Positions 43,938 to 52,392 of a stretch of 64,000 nt of DNA are shown here, piece by piece (within the stretch, counting starts at the first letter, position 1; each line of letters opens with the position of its first letter). The notes below the pieces were generated by a model that searched no databases, had not been told where the DNA came from, and saw only the letters and a list, made by a program, of their open reading frames with translations. This DNA comes from Clostridia bacterium (GTDB lineage Bacteria > Bacillota > Clostridia > Christensenellales > Borkfalkiaceae), in NCBI GenBank assembly GCA_021203845.1, contig JAJQAK010000167.1, positions 1-64,000 of the forward strand. The letters run 5' to 3'. The translations under genes were made by a program, and so were the position numbers.

Positions 43938-43998
43938 GGACCGAAGCGGTGGCATAGATTATCAAACATACATTTAATTAACGGAGGAAATAAATCGT

Positions 43999-44373
43999 AT
44001 GGCACGTATTGCCGGTGTAGATTTACCCAGAGAAAAGAGAGTAGAAATCGGCCTTACCTATATATACGGCATAGGGCTGAAGACCTCGCAGCAGATTCTT
44101 GCGGCGACGGGCGTTAATCCCGATACGCGCGTCAAGGATCTCGACGAACAGCAGGTGTCCAAACTTCGTGAGTACATCGACCACAACCTAACCGTGGAAG
44201 GTGAACTCCGCACGAAGGTGTCCATGGACATCAAGAGACTGAGAGAAATCGGATGCTATCGCGGTATCCGCCATAGAAAAGGACTTCCCGTGCGCGGACA
44301 ATCCACCAAGACAAATGCAAGGACGAGGAAGGGTCCCCGTCGTACCGTCGCCAAGAAGAAAGGCGCCAAGTAA
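43999..44373 (+). CDS. rpsM: 30S ribosomal protein S13
   Basis: 124 aa. 30S head protein touching tRNA and the 50[21 protein letters not shown] and [17 protein letters not shown] are diagnostic. CGGAGG precedes the start. Confidence 0.98.
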   Translation: MARIAGVDLPREKRVEIGLTYIYGIGLKTSQQILAATGVNPDTRVKDLDEQQVSKLREYIDHNLTVEGELRTKVSMDIKRLREIGCYRGIRHRKGLPVRGQSTKTNARTRKGPRRTVAKKKGAK

Positions 44374-44393
44374 GGTAAGGGAGGCAGCTTAAA

Positions 44394-44786
44394 GTGGCAG
44401 CTACAAAGAGAAGAACCGGAAAGAAGAAAATACTCAGAAAGGTTGACAGAGGCCAGGTCCATATCCACGCCAGTTTCAACAACACCATAGTCACCGTGAC
44501 GGACGAAGACGGAAACGCGCTCACGCAGTGTTCCGCCGGTGCCCTGGGATTCCGCGGAAGCAGAAAGAGCACAGCGTTTGCCGCACAGCAGGCATGCGAG
44601 ACGGCCGTGAAAGCCGCGCAGGAGTACGGAATTCGTTCGGCAGAGGTGTTTGTGAAAGGACCCGGACAGGGACGTGAGGCGGCCATTCGCGCGGTCGCGA
44701 CGTGCGGTATCGAGATAACCACCATATCCGACGTCACGCCCATAGCGCACAACGGGTGCAGGCCTCCCAAACGCCGCAGAGTATAA
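44394..44786 (+). CDS. rpsK: 30S ribosomal protein S11
   Basis: 130 aa, platform protein near the mRNA exit. [20 protein letters not shown] and [15 protein letters not shown] are conserved. Starts with GTG; GGGAGG upstream. Confidence 0.98.
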   Translation: MAATKRRTGKKKILRKVDRGQVHIHASFNNTIVTVTDEDGNALTQCSAGALGFRGSRKSTAFAAQQACETAVKAAQEYGIRSAEVFVKGPGQGREAAIRAVATCGIEITTISDVTPIAHNGCRPPKRRRV

Positions 44787-44801
44787 TCGGAGGGGAAAGA
44801 T

Positions 44802-45425
44802 ATGGCAACATACAGAGAAGCGAAATGCCGTCTTTGCAGAAGAGAAGGATGCAAGCTCTTTTTGAAGGGTGACAGATGTTACAGCTCTAAGTGCTCGTTC
44901 GACAGAAGGCCCACGCCTCCCGGACAGCACGGTGCCGGACGTAAGAAGGTTTCCGAATACGGCCAGCAGCTTCGTGAGAAACAAAAGGTCAAGAGAATCT
45001 ACGGCGTGCAGGAGGGTCAGTTTCGCATCTATTACCGCAAGGCGGACAAGATGAAGGGTATAACCGGTGAAAACATGCTGTCTCTTCTCGAGAGAAGGCT
45101 CGACAACGTCATATACCGCATGGGCATAGGCGCAAGCAGGGCGCAGGCCCGTCAGCTCGTCAATCACGGGCACTTCACCGTGAACGGCAAACCCGTGAAC
45201 ATTCCGTCCTACATCGTTAAGGCGGGGGACATCATAGCAGTTAAAGAGAACAAAACCTCCAACAAATATTTTGAGGCGATTAAGACCATGAAGGTGGCAA
45301 ACATGCCCAAGTGGCTGGAGTTTGACCCGGAAAAACTGACGGGAAAGGTTTTGGCGCTGCCTCAGAGAGACGACATCGACAGCCAGATTTCCGAACATAT
45401 GATTGTCGAGCTCTACTCGAAGTAA
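44802..45425 (+). CDS. rpsD: 30S ribosomal protein S4, zinc-binding form
   Basis: 207 aa. Nucleates 30S assembly and can antiterminate rRNA transcription. Cys9, Cys12, Cys26 and Cys31 form the N-terminal zinc site; PPGQHG and the S4 RNA-binding domain ([20 protein letters not shown]) follow. Confidence 0.98.
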   Translation: MATYREAKCRLCRREGCKLFLKGDRCYSSKCSFDRRPTPPGQHGAGRKKVSEYGQQLREKQKVKRIYGVQEGQFRIYYRKADKMKGITGENMLSLLERRLDNVIYRMGIGASRAQARQLVNHGHFTVNGKPVNIPSYIVKAGDIIAVKENKTSNKYFEAIKTMKVANMPKWLEFDPEKLTGKVLALPQRDDIDSQISEHMIVELYSK

Positions 45426-45470
45426 TCGTCTGACAAAAAAACTAAATAACTAAGATTTGGGAGGTAGAAT

Positions 45471-46424
45471 ATGATCGAAATGGATATGCCCAGACTCGAC
45501 GTGGAAGAAAACGAGGACAAATCGTACGCGAAGGTCGTCGTGGAGCCTCTTGAAAAGGGATTCGGCCTTACGATAGGCAACTGCCTGAGAAGGATACTTC
45601 TGTCCGCGCTTCCCGGAGCCGCGGCTCAGGGAATCAGATTCATGGACGGAGACGTCAAGCATGAGTTTTCCGCCATCCCCGGAGTCAAAGAGGACGTGAC
45701 GGAGATAATTCTCAACCTCAAGTCCCTGGCCATACGCACGGACGTGAACGAGAAGGACTACACGAAGATAGTCAATCTCTATAAGGAAGGGCCCTGCGAA
45801 GTGACTGCCGCGGACATCGCGCCGGACGCTGAGATAGAGATCATAAACAAAGATCAGCACATATGCTGGATAGACGCAGGCGGCAGGATAAACATGGACA
45901 TTACCATAGGCCGCGGAAGAGGGTACAAGAGTGCCGACCACGCGAAGCGCGAGCTCGTCGATTACATCCCCATCGACTCCATATATACGCCGGTCAAAAA
46001 AGTGAACTACACCGTGGAGAGCACCAGGGTCGGACAGAACACCGATTACGAAAGGCTCATCCTCGAGGTGTCGACGAACGGAGCCTTCAGCGCAAGAGAA
46101 ATCATATCGCTCGCCGCGAAGATAATGCAGGAGCACATAGACCTTTTCGTGGACCTTTCCGATTCCATGAAGGACATCGATGTGCTGGTCAAAACGGAAG
46201 GCGACAAGACGCAGAAGATGCTCAACAAGACCATCGAAGAGATGGGACTTTCCGTCCGTTCTTACAACTGCCTCATGCGTGCGGGCATCCACACGGTTGA
46301 GGATCTGACGAAGAAGACGGAAGAGGATATGATGAAATGCAGAAACCTCGGCAGGAAATCGCTCGACGAGGTGATACAGAAACTTCACATGTTGGGGCTT
46401 TCGCTCGCGACAAAGGAGGACTGA
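45471..46424 (+). CDS. rpoA: RNA polymerase alpha subunit
   Basis: 317 aa. The N-terminal domain (VEPLEKGFGLTIGNCLRRIL, LSALPGAA) dimerises and holds beta and beta-prime; the C-terminal domain (LMRAGIHTVEDLTKKTEEDM, NLGRKSLDEVIQKL) contacts UP elements and regulators. GGGAGG precedes the ATG. Confidence 0.98.
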   Translation: MIEMDMPRLDVEENEDKSYAKVVVEPLEKGFGLTIGNCLRRILLSALPGAAAQGIRFMDGDVKHEFSAIPGVKEDVTEIILNLKSLAIRTDVNEKDYTKIVNLYKEGPCEVTAADIAPDAEIEIINKDQHICWIDAGGRINMDITIGRGRGYKSADHAKRELVDYIPIDSIYTPVKKVNYTVESTRVGQNTDYERLILEVSTNGAFSAREIISLAAKIMQEHIDLFVDLSDSMKDIDVLVKTEGDKTQKMLNKTIEEMGLSVRSYNCLMRAGIHTVEDLTKKTEEDMMKCRNLGRKSLDEVIQKLHMLGLSLATKED

Positions 46425-46428
46425 AAAA

Positions 46429-46932
46429 ATGGGAAGACTCGGAATGCCTGCTAAACAGAGACAGGCAATGCTTAGAAATCAGGCGTCGGAGCTTTTGTGG
46501 TACGGTAAGATAAAGACCACCGTGTCCAGGGCCAAGGCCGTCCAGCGTTATGTGGAGAAAATAATCACGAAGGCCATCAAGGTGTACGACTCCAACATCG
46601 AATACGAGACCGTCAAGAAGGACTCTAAGGGCAGGGAGATAACCGTCAAGGCCATAAGGGATACCCCCGAGAAACTCGCGGTACGCCGCGCCATTATGGG
46701 GCAGCTTCGTGACCTTCAGGAGGTCAAGGCTTTCAACGAGAAGAAGCTCGACTATAAGAACCGTACGAAGGACATCCAGCACCCTCTCATGGAGAAACTC
46801 TTCAACGAGATTGCGCCCAAGTACGCACATCGCGCCGAGGAGACCGGCCAGGGCGGCGGATACACGAGGATTTATCTTCTCGGACCGAGAAGAGGAGATG
46901 CCGCGGAAGAGGCAATCATAGAGCTCGTATAA
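46429..46932 (+). CDS. rplQ: 50S ribosomal protein L17 with internal insertion
   Basis: 167 aa against about 115-125. The N-terminal RQAMLRNQASELLWYGKIKT and the C-terminal GGYTRIYLLGPRRGDAAEEA are normal; about 45 extra residues lie between, including KVYDSNIEYETVKKDSKGRE. L17 sits close to the tunnel exit. It starts four bases after rpoA. Confidence 0.97.
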   Translation: MGRLGMPAKQRQAMLRNQASELLWYGKIKTTVSRAKAVQRYVEKIITKAIKVYDSNIEYETVKKDSKGREITVKAIRDTPEKLAVRRAIMGQLRDLQEVKAFNEKKLDYKNRTKDIQHPLMEKLFNEIAPKYAHRAEETGQGGGYTRIYLLGPRRGDAAEEAIIELV

Positions 46933-46948
46933 CGAAAAAAAATCATCG

Positions 46949-46976
46949 CGGGGGTTAGAAATAACTCCCGTTTTGC
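46949..46976 (+). terminator. Terminator of the ribosomal protein cluster
   Basis: 9-bp stem CGGGGGTTA / TAACTCCCG with one G-T pair and a GAAA loop (46949-46970), then TTTTGC. Confidence 0.87.
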
Positions 46977-46987
46977 TTGCCCATAAG

Positions 46988-47016
46988 TTGACACGTCGCG
47001 CTGTAAGTGGTAAGAT
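46988..47016 (+). promoter_or_regulatory. Promoter of the membrane-protein gene at 47071
   Basis: TTGACA (46988-46993), 17-nt spacer, TAAGAT (47011-47016). Confidence 0.7.
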
Positions 47017-47070
47017 TTGTCATAGAATTTTATTACAAATTGACGATTTGTCATATTTTTTGGAGAGAAT

Positions 47071-47994
47071 ATGAATGCACTTTTGGTCGTTACGCGTGAT
47101 TTGCCGGAATGGCTCATGTATGACAGTATATCGCCTACGCGACAGCTCAATCTTCTTTATATAATACTCGATTCGATTTTCATTGTGGCACTCCTCGCGT
47201 TCTTCATATGGAAGAAACGCTACAGAACGCTCATATTCGCGCTCCTGGGCGGCGTCATCTACGTGATAGTGGACTACTGCGGATTCTATCTCGCGAGCCA
47301 TTCAAGAGAAATTTACATATGGTCCGAGGAACTTATGGAATGGCAAGAGGCTTCCGGAGGACAGTATTTCTGGATTCTGTTCTGGATGTCCATGAGTTAC
47401 GGGATAACGAACTTCGCGTTCATGTGGGTCTGCGTGACGAGGGACAAGCTGTGGAAGTACATATTGTTCTTCATTGTAGTGTGGTGGCTCATGATTCCGT
47501 CCATTTCGGAAATCGGTAGCGATGCAACGATATTGACGTATCGCTCCACGGGCGCATACCACAGCTGGATGGCCGTCGCACTGATAGTGTGCTACTTCGC
47601 ACTCGCTGTTTATTTTGTCATCAAGAAGAAGCCAATACGAGAGATTCTGATACTTTTCGTGATAGGTTTCGCGGTGCAGTTCTGCTGGGAGTTCGCGATG
47701 CTCATCAACGGAATAAGGCCCATGAGCTGGGACGGAATGTCTTTAAAGACGCTATTGGTTGACTCCTTGATTGAGACCAACCTCGGAATGCCCGCAGTAT
47801 GGGTAATCTTCATGGTTTGGGATCACTTCATGGACGAGGCCCTGAAGAGACGTCCCGGAAGGCTTCCCGTCGATTTGGAGGCGGAGCAGCTCGTCACCGA
47901 GATGAACGCCGACGGCAGCGTTACGATTGCTTCCGATGACACAGCCGCGGTTCTTTCTGATGATGCAGGAAACGATGGCGACGGACAGAACTGA
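47071..47994 (+). CDS. Polytopic membrane protein of unknown function
   Basis: 307 aa. About seven hydrophobic segments (near 27-47, 53-74, 98-122, 127-147, 163-184, 188-210 and 230-250), connected by short loops, then an acidic cytoplasmic-looking tail of about 50 residues. Tryptophans are abundant in the loops. I do not recognise a family or catalytic motif. GGAG lies before the ATG, the gene has its own promoter and terminator, and it has no operon partners, so context gives no clue. Confidence 0.7.
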   Translation: MNALLVVTRDLPEWLMYDSISPTRQLNLLYIILDSIFIVALLAFFIWKKRYRTLIFALLGGVIYVIVDYCGFYLASHSREIYIWSEELMEWQEASGGQYFWILFWMSMSYGITNFAFMWVCVTRDKLWKYILFFIVVWWLMIPSISEIGSDATILTYRSTGAYHSWMAVALIVCYFALAVYFVIKKKPIREILILFVIGFAVQFCWEFAMLINGIRPMSWDGMSLKTLLVDSLIETNLGMPAVWVIFMVWDHFMDEALKRRPGRLPVDLEAEQLVTEMNADGSVTIASDDTAAVLSDDAGNDGDGQN

Positions 47995-48014
47995 TAAGTC
48001 TTAAAATTATAGGA

Positions 48015-48038
48015 GCCTCGGATATACCGGGGCTTTTT
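48015..48038 (+). terminator. Terminator of the membrane-protein gene
   Basis: 7-bp stem GCCTCGG / CCGGGGC with ATATA loop, then five T. Confidence 0.88.
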
Positions 48039-48128
48039 GGTTGCTGTTTGCGGCTTGCTAAATGTCAGGATTTGGAGTATATTGGTATTGACCGAAGCGG
48101 TTCGGAGAAAAACTTTTAGGAGCGGGAT

Positions 48129-48659
48129 ATGAGATTTTTGATAGCGTCGGACATACACGGGTCCGCAAAGTACTGCAAACTCATGCTAGAGGCCTTCGAG
48201 AGGGAGAAAGCGGACAAGATTCTTCTTTTGGGCGACATACTGTATCACGGTCCCAGAAACGACCTTCCGGAGGGGCACGACCCCAAGAAAGTCGTGGAGC
48301 TTTTGGACGCCTATAATGACAAAATAATCTGCGTGCGCGGCAACTGCGACGCGGAGATCGACAGGGACGTTCTCACGTTCCCCATGTACAGCGACTACGC
48401 ATACGTATACGCCGACGGACTCAACTTCGTGCTGTCCCACGGACACAGGGACGTGCCGCCCATGGGCCCCAAGGATATATACCTCACAGGTCACACGCAC
48501 GTGCCTCTCAACGCCTACGGGGGGTTCTATCATCTCAACCCCGGGTCTGTCGCCCTTCCCAAGGAAGGCAGCGCGCACGGCTACATCCTTTACGCCGACG
48601 GGAAGTTCACGTTCAAGGACATGGAAGGCAATCCGTACGACGAGCTCACGGTAAAATAA
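48129..48659 (+). CDS. yfcE: YfcE/MJ0936-type metallophosphodiesterase
   Basis: 176 aa. The calcineurin-like metal motifs are SDIHGS (Asp8, His10), LLGDILYHG, VRGNCDAE, SHGHRD and GHTHVP. Members hydrolyse phosphodiesters with Mn2+; physiological substrate unknown. GGAGCGGG lies upstream of the ATG. Confidence 0.92.
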   Translation: MRFLIASDIHGSAKYCKLMLEAFEREKADKILLLGDILYHGPRNDLPEGHDPKKVVELLDAYNDKIICVRGNCDAEIDRDVLTFPMYSDYAYVYADGLNFVLSHGHRDVPPMGPKDIYLTGHTHVPLNAYGGFYHLNPGSVALPKEGSAHGYILYADGKFTFKDMEGNPYDELTVK

Positions 48660-48661
48660 TA

Positions 48662-48670
48662 TGATATAAT
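48662..48670 (+). promoter_or_regulatory. Extended -10 promoter of AAA copy F
   Basis: TGATATAAT, an extended -10 box, 25 bp before ATG 48695. No good -35. The 12-bp ATATGATATAAT containing it recurs beyond the end of the gene. Confidence 0.5.
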
Positions 48671-48694
48671 CATATAAACAAAAGGAGCTTTGCC

Positions 48695-50302
48695 ATGGGA
48701 ATTTATCTGAATCCCGGAAACATCCTTTTTCGGAATCATGTCAGAAATAAAAATTACGTTGACAAGAGCGGTCTTATAGCATGTCTTAATGACTATATGA
48801 CCAATGAAGACAAGAAATGTGTCTGTGTTTCACGTCCCAGACGATTCGGGAAATCCTACGCCGCCGACATGGTTACCGCCTATTATGGGCGTGGGTGTGA
48901 CTCGCATACTCTTTTTGACGCGTCTGAAATTTCCAAAAGCCCTGATTATGAGACGCACATCAATAAGTATGACGTCGTCTATCTTGACGCCTCAAATTTT
49001 TTTCAACAAATGCGTCAGCAACAGGGACTGACGATTTCGCAGAGTGTGCTTAGGTTCATCGAGTTGTTGACCGATGAAATAATGGACGAATACCCCGATG
49101 TATCCAGAGGAAAAGAAGCTTTCAGCGCATATCTGGCGAAAGTGAGCACGTTTTCGGGTACATCGTTTGTTTTTGTGATAGACGAATGGGACGCCGTCTT
49201 CCGTATTTTTAAAGACGACGTCGAGGGACAGAGGGAGTATCTCGGATTTTTAAACTCGCTGTTCAAACAGCAAAGTTACGTTGCTCTCGCCTACATGACG
49301 GGAATTCTTCCAATAAAGAAATACGGGACGCATTCCGCTCTCAACATGTTCAAGGAAATCTCCATGACGAACGCCGATCCCTTGCAGGAATACATGGGCT
49401 TCACGGAAAAAGAGGTGAAGATTCTTTGTAAACGCGCAAAATGCGGAAGAAGGAAAAAGAACGGAATCAAAGAATGGTACAACGGATACACCGTGAACGG
49501 ACTTCGCATATACAATCCTTATGCTGTGGGCGAGGCCATACGCTCGGCGGAACCTCTTCACGGATACTGGACAGCTACCGAGACGTATGAGGCGCTTGAG
49601 GTGTATATCTTGACGAACGCCTACGGAGTTCAGGACAGACTCGTCGACCTTCTCGCAGGTAAACCCGTCGAGGTCAAAACGGACAAATTCACGAACGACA
49701 TGGTGACGTTCAGGAGCTGCGACGACGTTCTCACGCTTCTCATTCATCTCGGGTATCTCACGATGTTCGTAGATGGCGATAAGAAGTATGTCCGCATCCC
49801 CAACCGTGAGATAAGGGAGCAGTTTGTCACGACCATGGTGTCGGACGGTTTCGGCAATTTTGACGAGGCGAGAAAAGATTCGGAGAAAGTCTTCCGGGCG
49901 ACGCTTGACGGTGACGCGGAGACGGTCGCGAAATACGTGCAGATAATTCACCGCAGACGGGCCTCCGGCAGGGAATACCATTACGAGCTCTCGCTGAAAT
50001 ACTGTGTGGAGTTCGCATATCTCGCCGCGGAAGATTTATACAACGTGGTACCCGAGATGCCGGCGGGCGACGGGTTCGCGGACGTCGGATACATACCCGT
50101 AAACGGGCTTAACACAAAGTATCCGCCCATGATAATCGAGCTTAAGGTGAATAAATCCGCGGAAGGCGCCTTGAAACAGGCTTTAGACAAGATGTATCAG
50201 CAATTCCTTTCCGCCTATCACGGACCCGTCATAGTCGTCGGCATAAATTACGATGAAAAGACAAAAGAGCACACCTGCGAGATAAAAAAAGTCCCGGTGT
50301 AG
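48695..50302 (+). CDS. AAA-ATPase-like / PD-(D/E)XK_9 nuclease-domain protein (copy F, intact)
   Basis: 535 aa. MGIYLNPGN opens the protein; YVDKSGLI (21-28) follows. The ATPase domain has P-loop SRPRRFGKS (46-54) and Walker B VFVIDEWD (159-166), then the family stretches ALAYMTGILPIKKYG and WYNGYTVNGLRIYNP. The nuclease domain has Asp463 in GFADVGY and Glu482/Lys484 in IIELK. This is the complete version of the gene that is broken in copies A, C, D and E. Function of the family is unproven. AAAGGAGC precedes the ATG. Confidence 0.88.
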   Translation: MGIYLNPGNILFRNHVRNKNYVDKSGLIACLNDYMTNEDKKCVCVSRPRRFGKSYAADMVTAYYGRGCDSHTLFDASEISKSPDYETHINKYDVVYLDASNFFQQMRQQQGLTISQSVLRFIELLTDEIMDEYPDVSRGKEAFSAYLAKVSTFSGTSFVFVIDEWDAVFRIFKDDVEGQREYLGFLNSLFKQQSYVALAYMTGILPIKKYGTHSALNMFKEISMTNADPLQEYMGFTEKEVKILCKRAKCGRRKKNGIKEWYNGYTVNGLRIYNPYAVGEAIRSAEPLHGYWTATETYEALEVYILTNAYGVQDRLVDLLAGKPVEVKTDKFTNDMVTFRSCDDVLTLLIHLGYLTMFVDGDKKYVRIPNREIREQFVTTMVSDGFGNFDEARKDSEKVFRATLDGDAETVAKYVQIIHRRRASGREYHYELSLKYCVEFAYLAAEDLYNVVPEMPAGDGFADVGYIPVNGLNTKYPPMIIELKVNKSAEGALKQALDKMYQQFLSAYHGPVIVVGINYDEKTKEHTCEIKKVPV

Positions 50303-50321
50303 TTTCCGGGGGAAAGACGAG

Positions 50322-50345
50322 GCCGGATTGCACCGTTCGGCTTTT
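50322..50345 (+). terminator. Terminator of AAA copy F
   Basis: 6-bp stem GCCGGA / TTCGGC (one G-T pair), 8-nt loop, then TTTT. Confidence 0.6.
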
Positions 50346-50366
50346 CCCATGTCCGTCGAAATTATA

Positions 50367-50425
50367 TGATATAATTTTAATCACTAAAACAGGGGCATCT
50401 TCTTTTTTCGGAAGGTGTCCCTTTT
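50367..50425 (+). other. Promoter running straight into a hairpin terminator
   Basis: Extended -10 TGATATAAT (50367-50375) lies about 17 bp before an 11-bp hairpin (50392-50402 with 50411-50421) followed by TTTT. A plus-strand transcript would be only about 45 nt. The same hairpin, with TGTTTTAG on the minus side, probably terminates the AbiE operon. Confidence 0.5.
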
Positions 50426-50447
50426 ATGTCGTCTATGGCCTTCTGGT

Positions 50448-51368
50448 TTAGTCCGCGGTGGTTTTGAGAAAATCGTGCGTCGCGCTTATGAAATAGTCTT
50501 TGTTCCAGGCGTCGAGCTCGTGTTCGGACCGGATGAAGGGTCTCACGTCGTCTTTCGCCGTATTAAAGCGTATCTCGTTAAATTTCCTGTCGAGAAGCTC
50601 CGTAAGCGAGTCTTTCGTAAGTGTCATGTCGCCGTTTATGTGGCCTGACGCGCGCAGACTGTTTTCCAGAAGTTCCGTGTTCACGAGCGTTCCGCGGGAC
50701 AAAAGGAAGATGTAGTCATATAGGTCTCTTCCCTTGTCGTGGTTTTGGTACCTCTTGAGAGCACCTGTGTCGTCGTCGCCGGTGGACCTTGTCAGTACCG
50801 CGGCGATTTTTGTGGCAAAAAGGGACGGCGCGTCAAGTATGCGAACGGCGTATATTTCGGGCAGAGGATTTCGTTTCAGCTCGTATCCTGCGCCGGTCGG
50901 TGGCTTGACGTTGATTTCGAGCTTGACCCTGATTCTTTCGTTGGCCGCGACGAGGCCGCCGAAGCCCTGCGGATAGAACCACAGTATGTGCTCTCTGGCG
51001 TTTCCTTTGGCGAAGGCGGTTTTGACGTTTCCCTCGTGGGTCTTCTGCTTTTCCTCCATTGTGAAGTTGAAGCCGTACGATTTGAGAAACGACTCCAGCG
51101 GGCCGAAATAGTCGGAGAGGGTGAACGACATATCCGGAGTGAGAAGGGAAAAGTCAAGGTCTTCGGAAAATCTCGTGAGCCTGTGGAATATGCGAAGGGA
51201 TGTTCCCCCGCAAAAGGCCGCCCTGTCGAAGAAATCGGTTTTGGACAGCCCGCAGAGCATAACTTCGTGTATGACCTGGCGCAGGGCGTTCTTTTCGCCT
51301 TGCAGGGTGTCGGATGGGTATCCCTCCAGCATGTCCAGAATGACGCTGTTTGCCATGCCGTCGCTCAT
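50448..51368 (-). CDS. AbiEii-type nucleotidyltransferase toxin
   Basis: 306 aa. The nucleotidyltransferase signature CGGTSLRIFHRLTRFSEDLD with FSL is clear, followed by KLEINVK, the third acidic position, and KGRDLYDYIFLLSRG. AbiEii toxins of type IV toxin-antitoxin (abortive infection) systems transfer nucleotides to cellular targets such as tRNA, stopping growth during phage infection. The start overlaps the last four bases of the antitoxin gene (ATGA), the usual arrangement. Confidence 0.9.
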   Translation of the reverse strand: MSDGMANSVILDMLEGYPSDTLQGEKNALRQVIHEVMLCGLSKTDFFDRAAFCGGTSLRIFHRLTRFSEDLDFSLLTPDMSFTLSDYFGPLESFLKSYGFNFTMEEKQKTHEGNVKTAFAKGNAREHILWFYPQGFGGLVAANERIRVKLEINVKPPTGAGYELKRNPLPEIYAVRILDAPSLFATKIAAVLTRSTGDDDTGALKRYQNHDKGRDLYDYIFLLSRGTLVNTELLENSLRASGHINGDMTLTKDSLTELLDRKFNEIRFNTAKDDVRPFIRSEHELDAWNKDYFISATHDFLKTTAD

Positions 51369-51955
51369 GGCGCCACCTCCTTTTTTATGTATTTTGCGAG
51401 ATATGTCAGATTGTTGCTGCGGTATAGGGGACAGAATTTGAGGATGTCGTCCATAGACAGCGAAAAAAAGTCGTCTTCCTCGATTCTGAGGCTTTCGTAC
51501 AGCGTGTAACGGATATCCCTTATGCTTCTTACCGGGGGCATGATGTAGAGTTTGTCACACAGAGCTTTTTCCGCCGTCGCAATCTGGCAGGAGTATTCTC
51601 CGCAACGTTCCAGTCTGTATCCCCAGGGATACGCCGCGTCGGGCACGTCTCTGTAGCTGAAGTTTCCGAAGGCGTTCTCGCAGTATTTTCTCTTTCCCTT
51701 GTGAAAGGTCGCCGACGTAAACGTGTACACGCCTTCCGGGATGAGATCGTACACTCTCAGAGCGTACTCGAACGACAGATATGAGGGGCCGCATATGTAT
51801 CTCGCGAGGTATTTACCGTCCACGCATGAATCGGTCTCGTATATCCCGCGCGTCACGCTTATGATGCTCCCGCTTTTTTCTTCCCTGGCTATTTTGCCGT
51901 AGACGTCGGTATAATCTCTGTACTTTTCTTTAAGTTCTGTCATAAAGAGAAGCAT
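51365..51955 (-). CDS. AbiEi-type antitoxin / transcriptional regulator
   Basis: 196 aa. The N-terminal helical part (KYRDYTDVYGKIAREEKSGS, then RGIYETD) is the winged-helix region that binds DNA and autoregulates. The C-terminal part (GPSYLSFEYALRVYDLIPEG, TAEKALCDKLYIMPPVRS) is the antitoxin domain. It precedes the toxin gene in the same operon. I chose ATG 51955, with GGAGG 12 bases upstream. A second protein of the same family lies at 52903. Confidence 0.88.
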   Translation of the reverse strand: MLLFMTELKEKYRDYTDVYGKIAREEKSGSIISVTRGIYETDSCVDGKYLARYICGPSYLSFEYALRVYDLIPEGVYTFTSATFHKGKRKYCENAFGNFSYRDVPDAAYPWGYRLERCGEYSCQIATAEKALCDKLYIMPPVRSIRDIRYTLYESLRIEEDDFFSLSMDDILKFCPLYRSNNLTYLAKYIKKEVAP

Positions 51956-52112
51956 AACTGCTTATTTCCTCCACTAAATTGTATTTTACACCAGTTTATC
52001 TCGTAAATCAACAAAAAAAATATTATACGGAGACGGGGCGTATATTTACAAGATAAAAACAAAGGGATATGGAGTGGATTTTGGACAATGATGGCCGATT
52101 TGTGGCAAATAC

Positions 52113-52316
52113 ATGTATGTGGCCTTGCGTATATGCGAAAATGACCTTTGGTTCCGTGAAACAGTCCCCATAGCGCACGCGTCGTCGTGGGTACGCGTCA
52201 ACGATGTTGATGTGGACGTCCGGGCTTTTGGATCACATTTCAATTGTGACAGGCAACTCCGCCCCGTCGTGTCAATACGGTTGATGCCGAGAAAATCGTC
52301 TATGAAACGGCGTTGA
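52113..52316 (+). pseudogene. Possible C-terminal scrap of a DUF6273-type protein
   Basis: A 67-codon frame with LWFRETVPIAHASSWVRVND and RQLRPVVSIRL recalls the tail of DUF6273 domains (WWLRSP ... VRPALWL) found in surface-type proteins of gut Firmicutes. No start signals or upstream domain remain. The rest of the 51956-52312 stretch shows no gene. Weak, pattern-based call. Confidence 0.35.
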
Positions 52317-52341
52317 AAATCGTATATTCTTATGGTAAAAT
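52313..52341 (+). promoter_or_regulatory. Promoter of the gene at 52393
   Basis: TTGAAA (52313-52318), 17-nt spacer, TAAAAT (52336-52341). Confidence 0.6.
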
Positions 52342-52392
52342 GCGGTATGCCGTACGGGGTACGACAAAAACATATATGGAGGAATACATATC

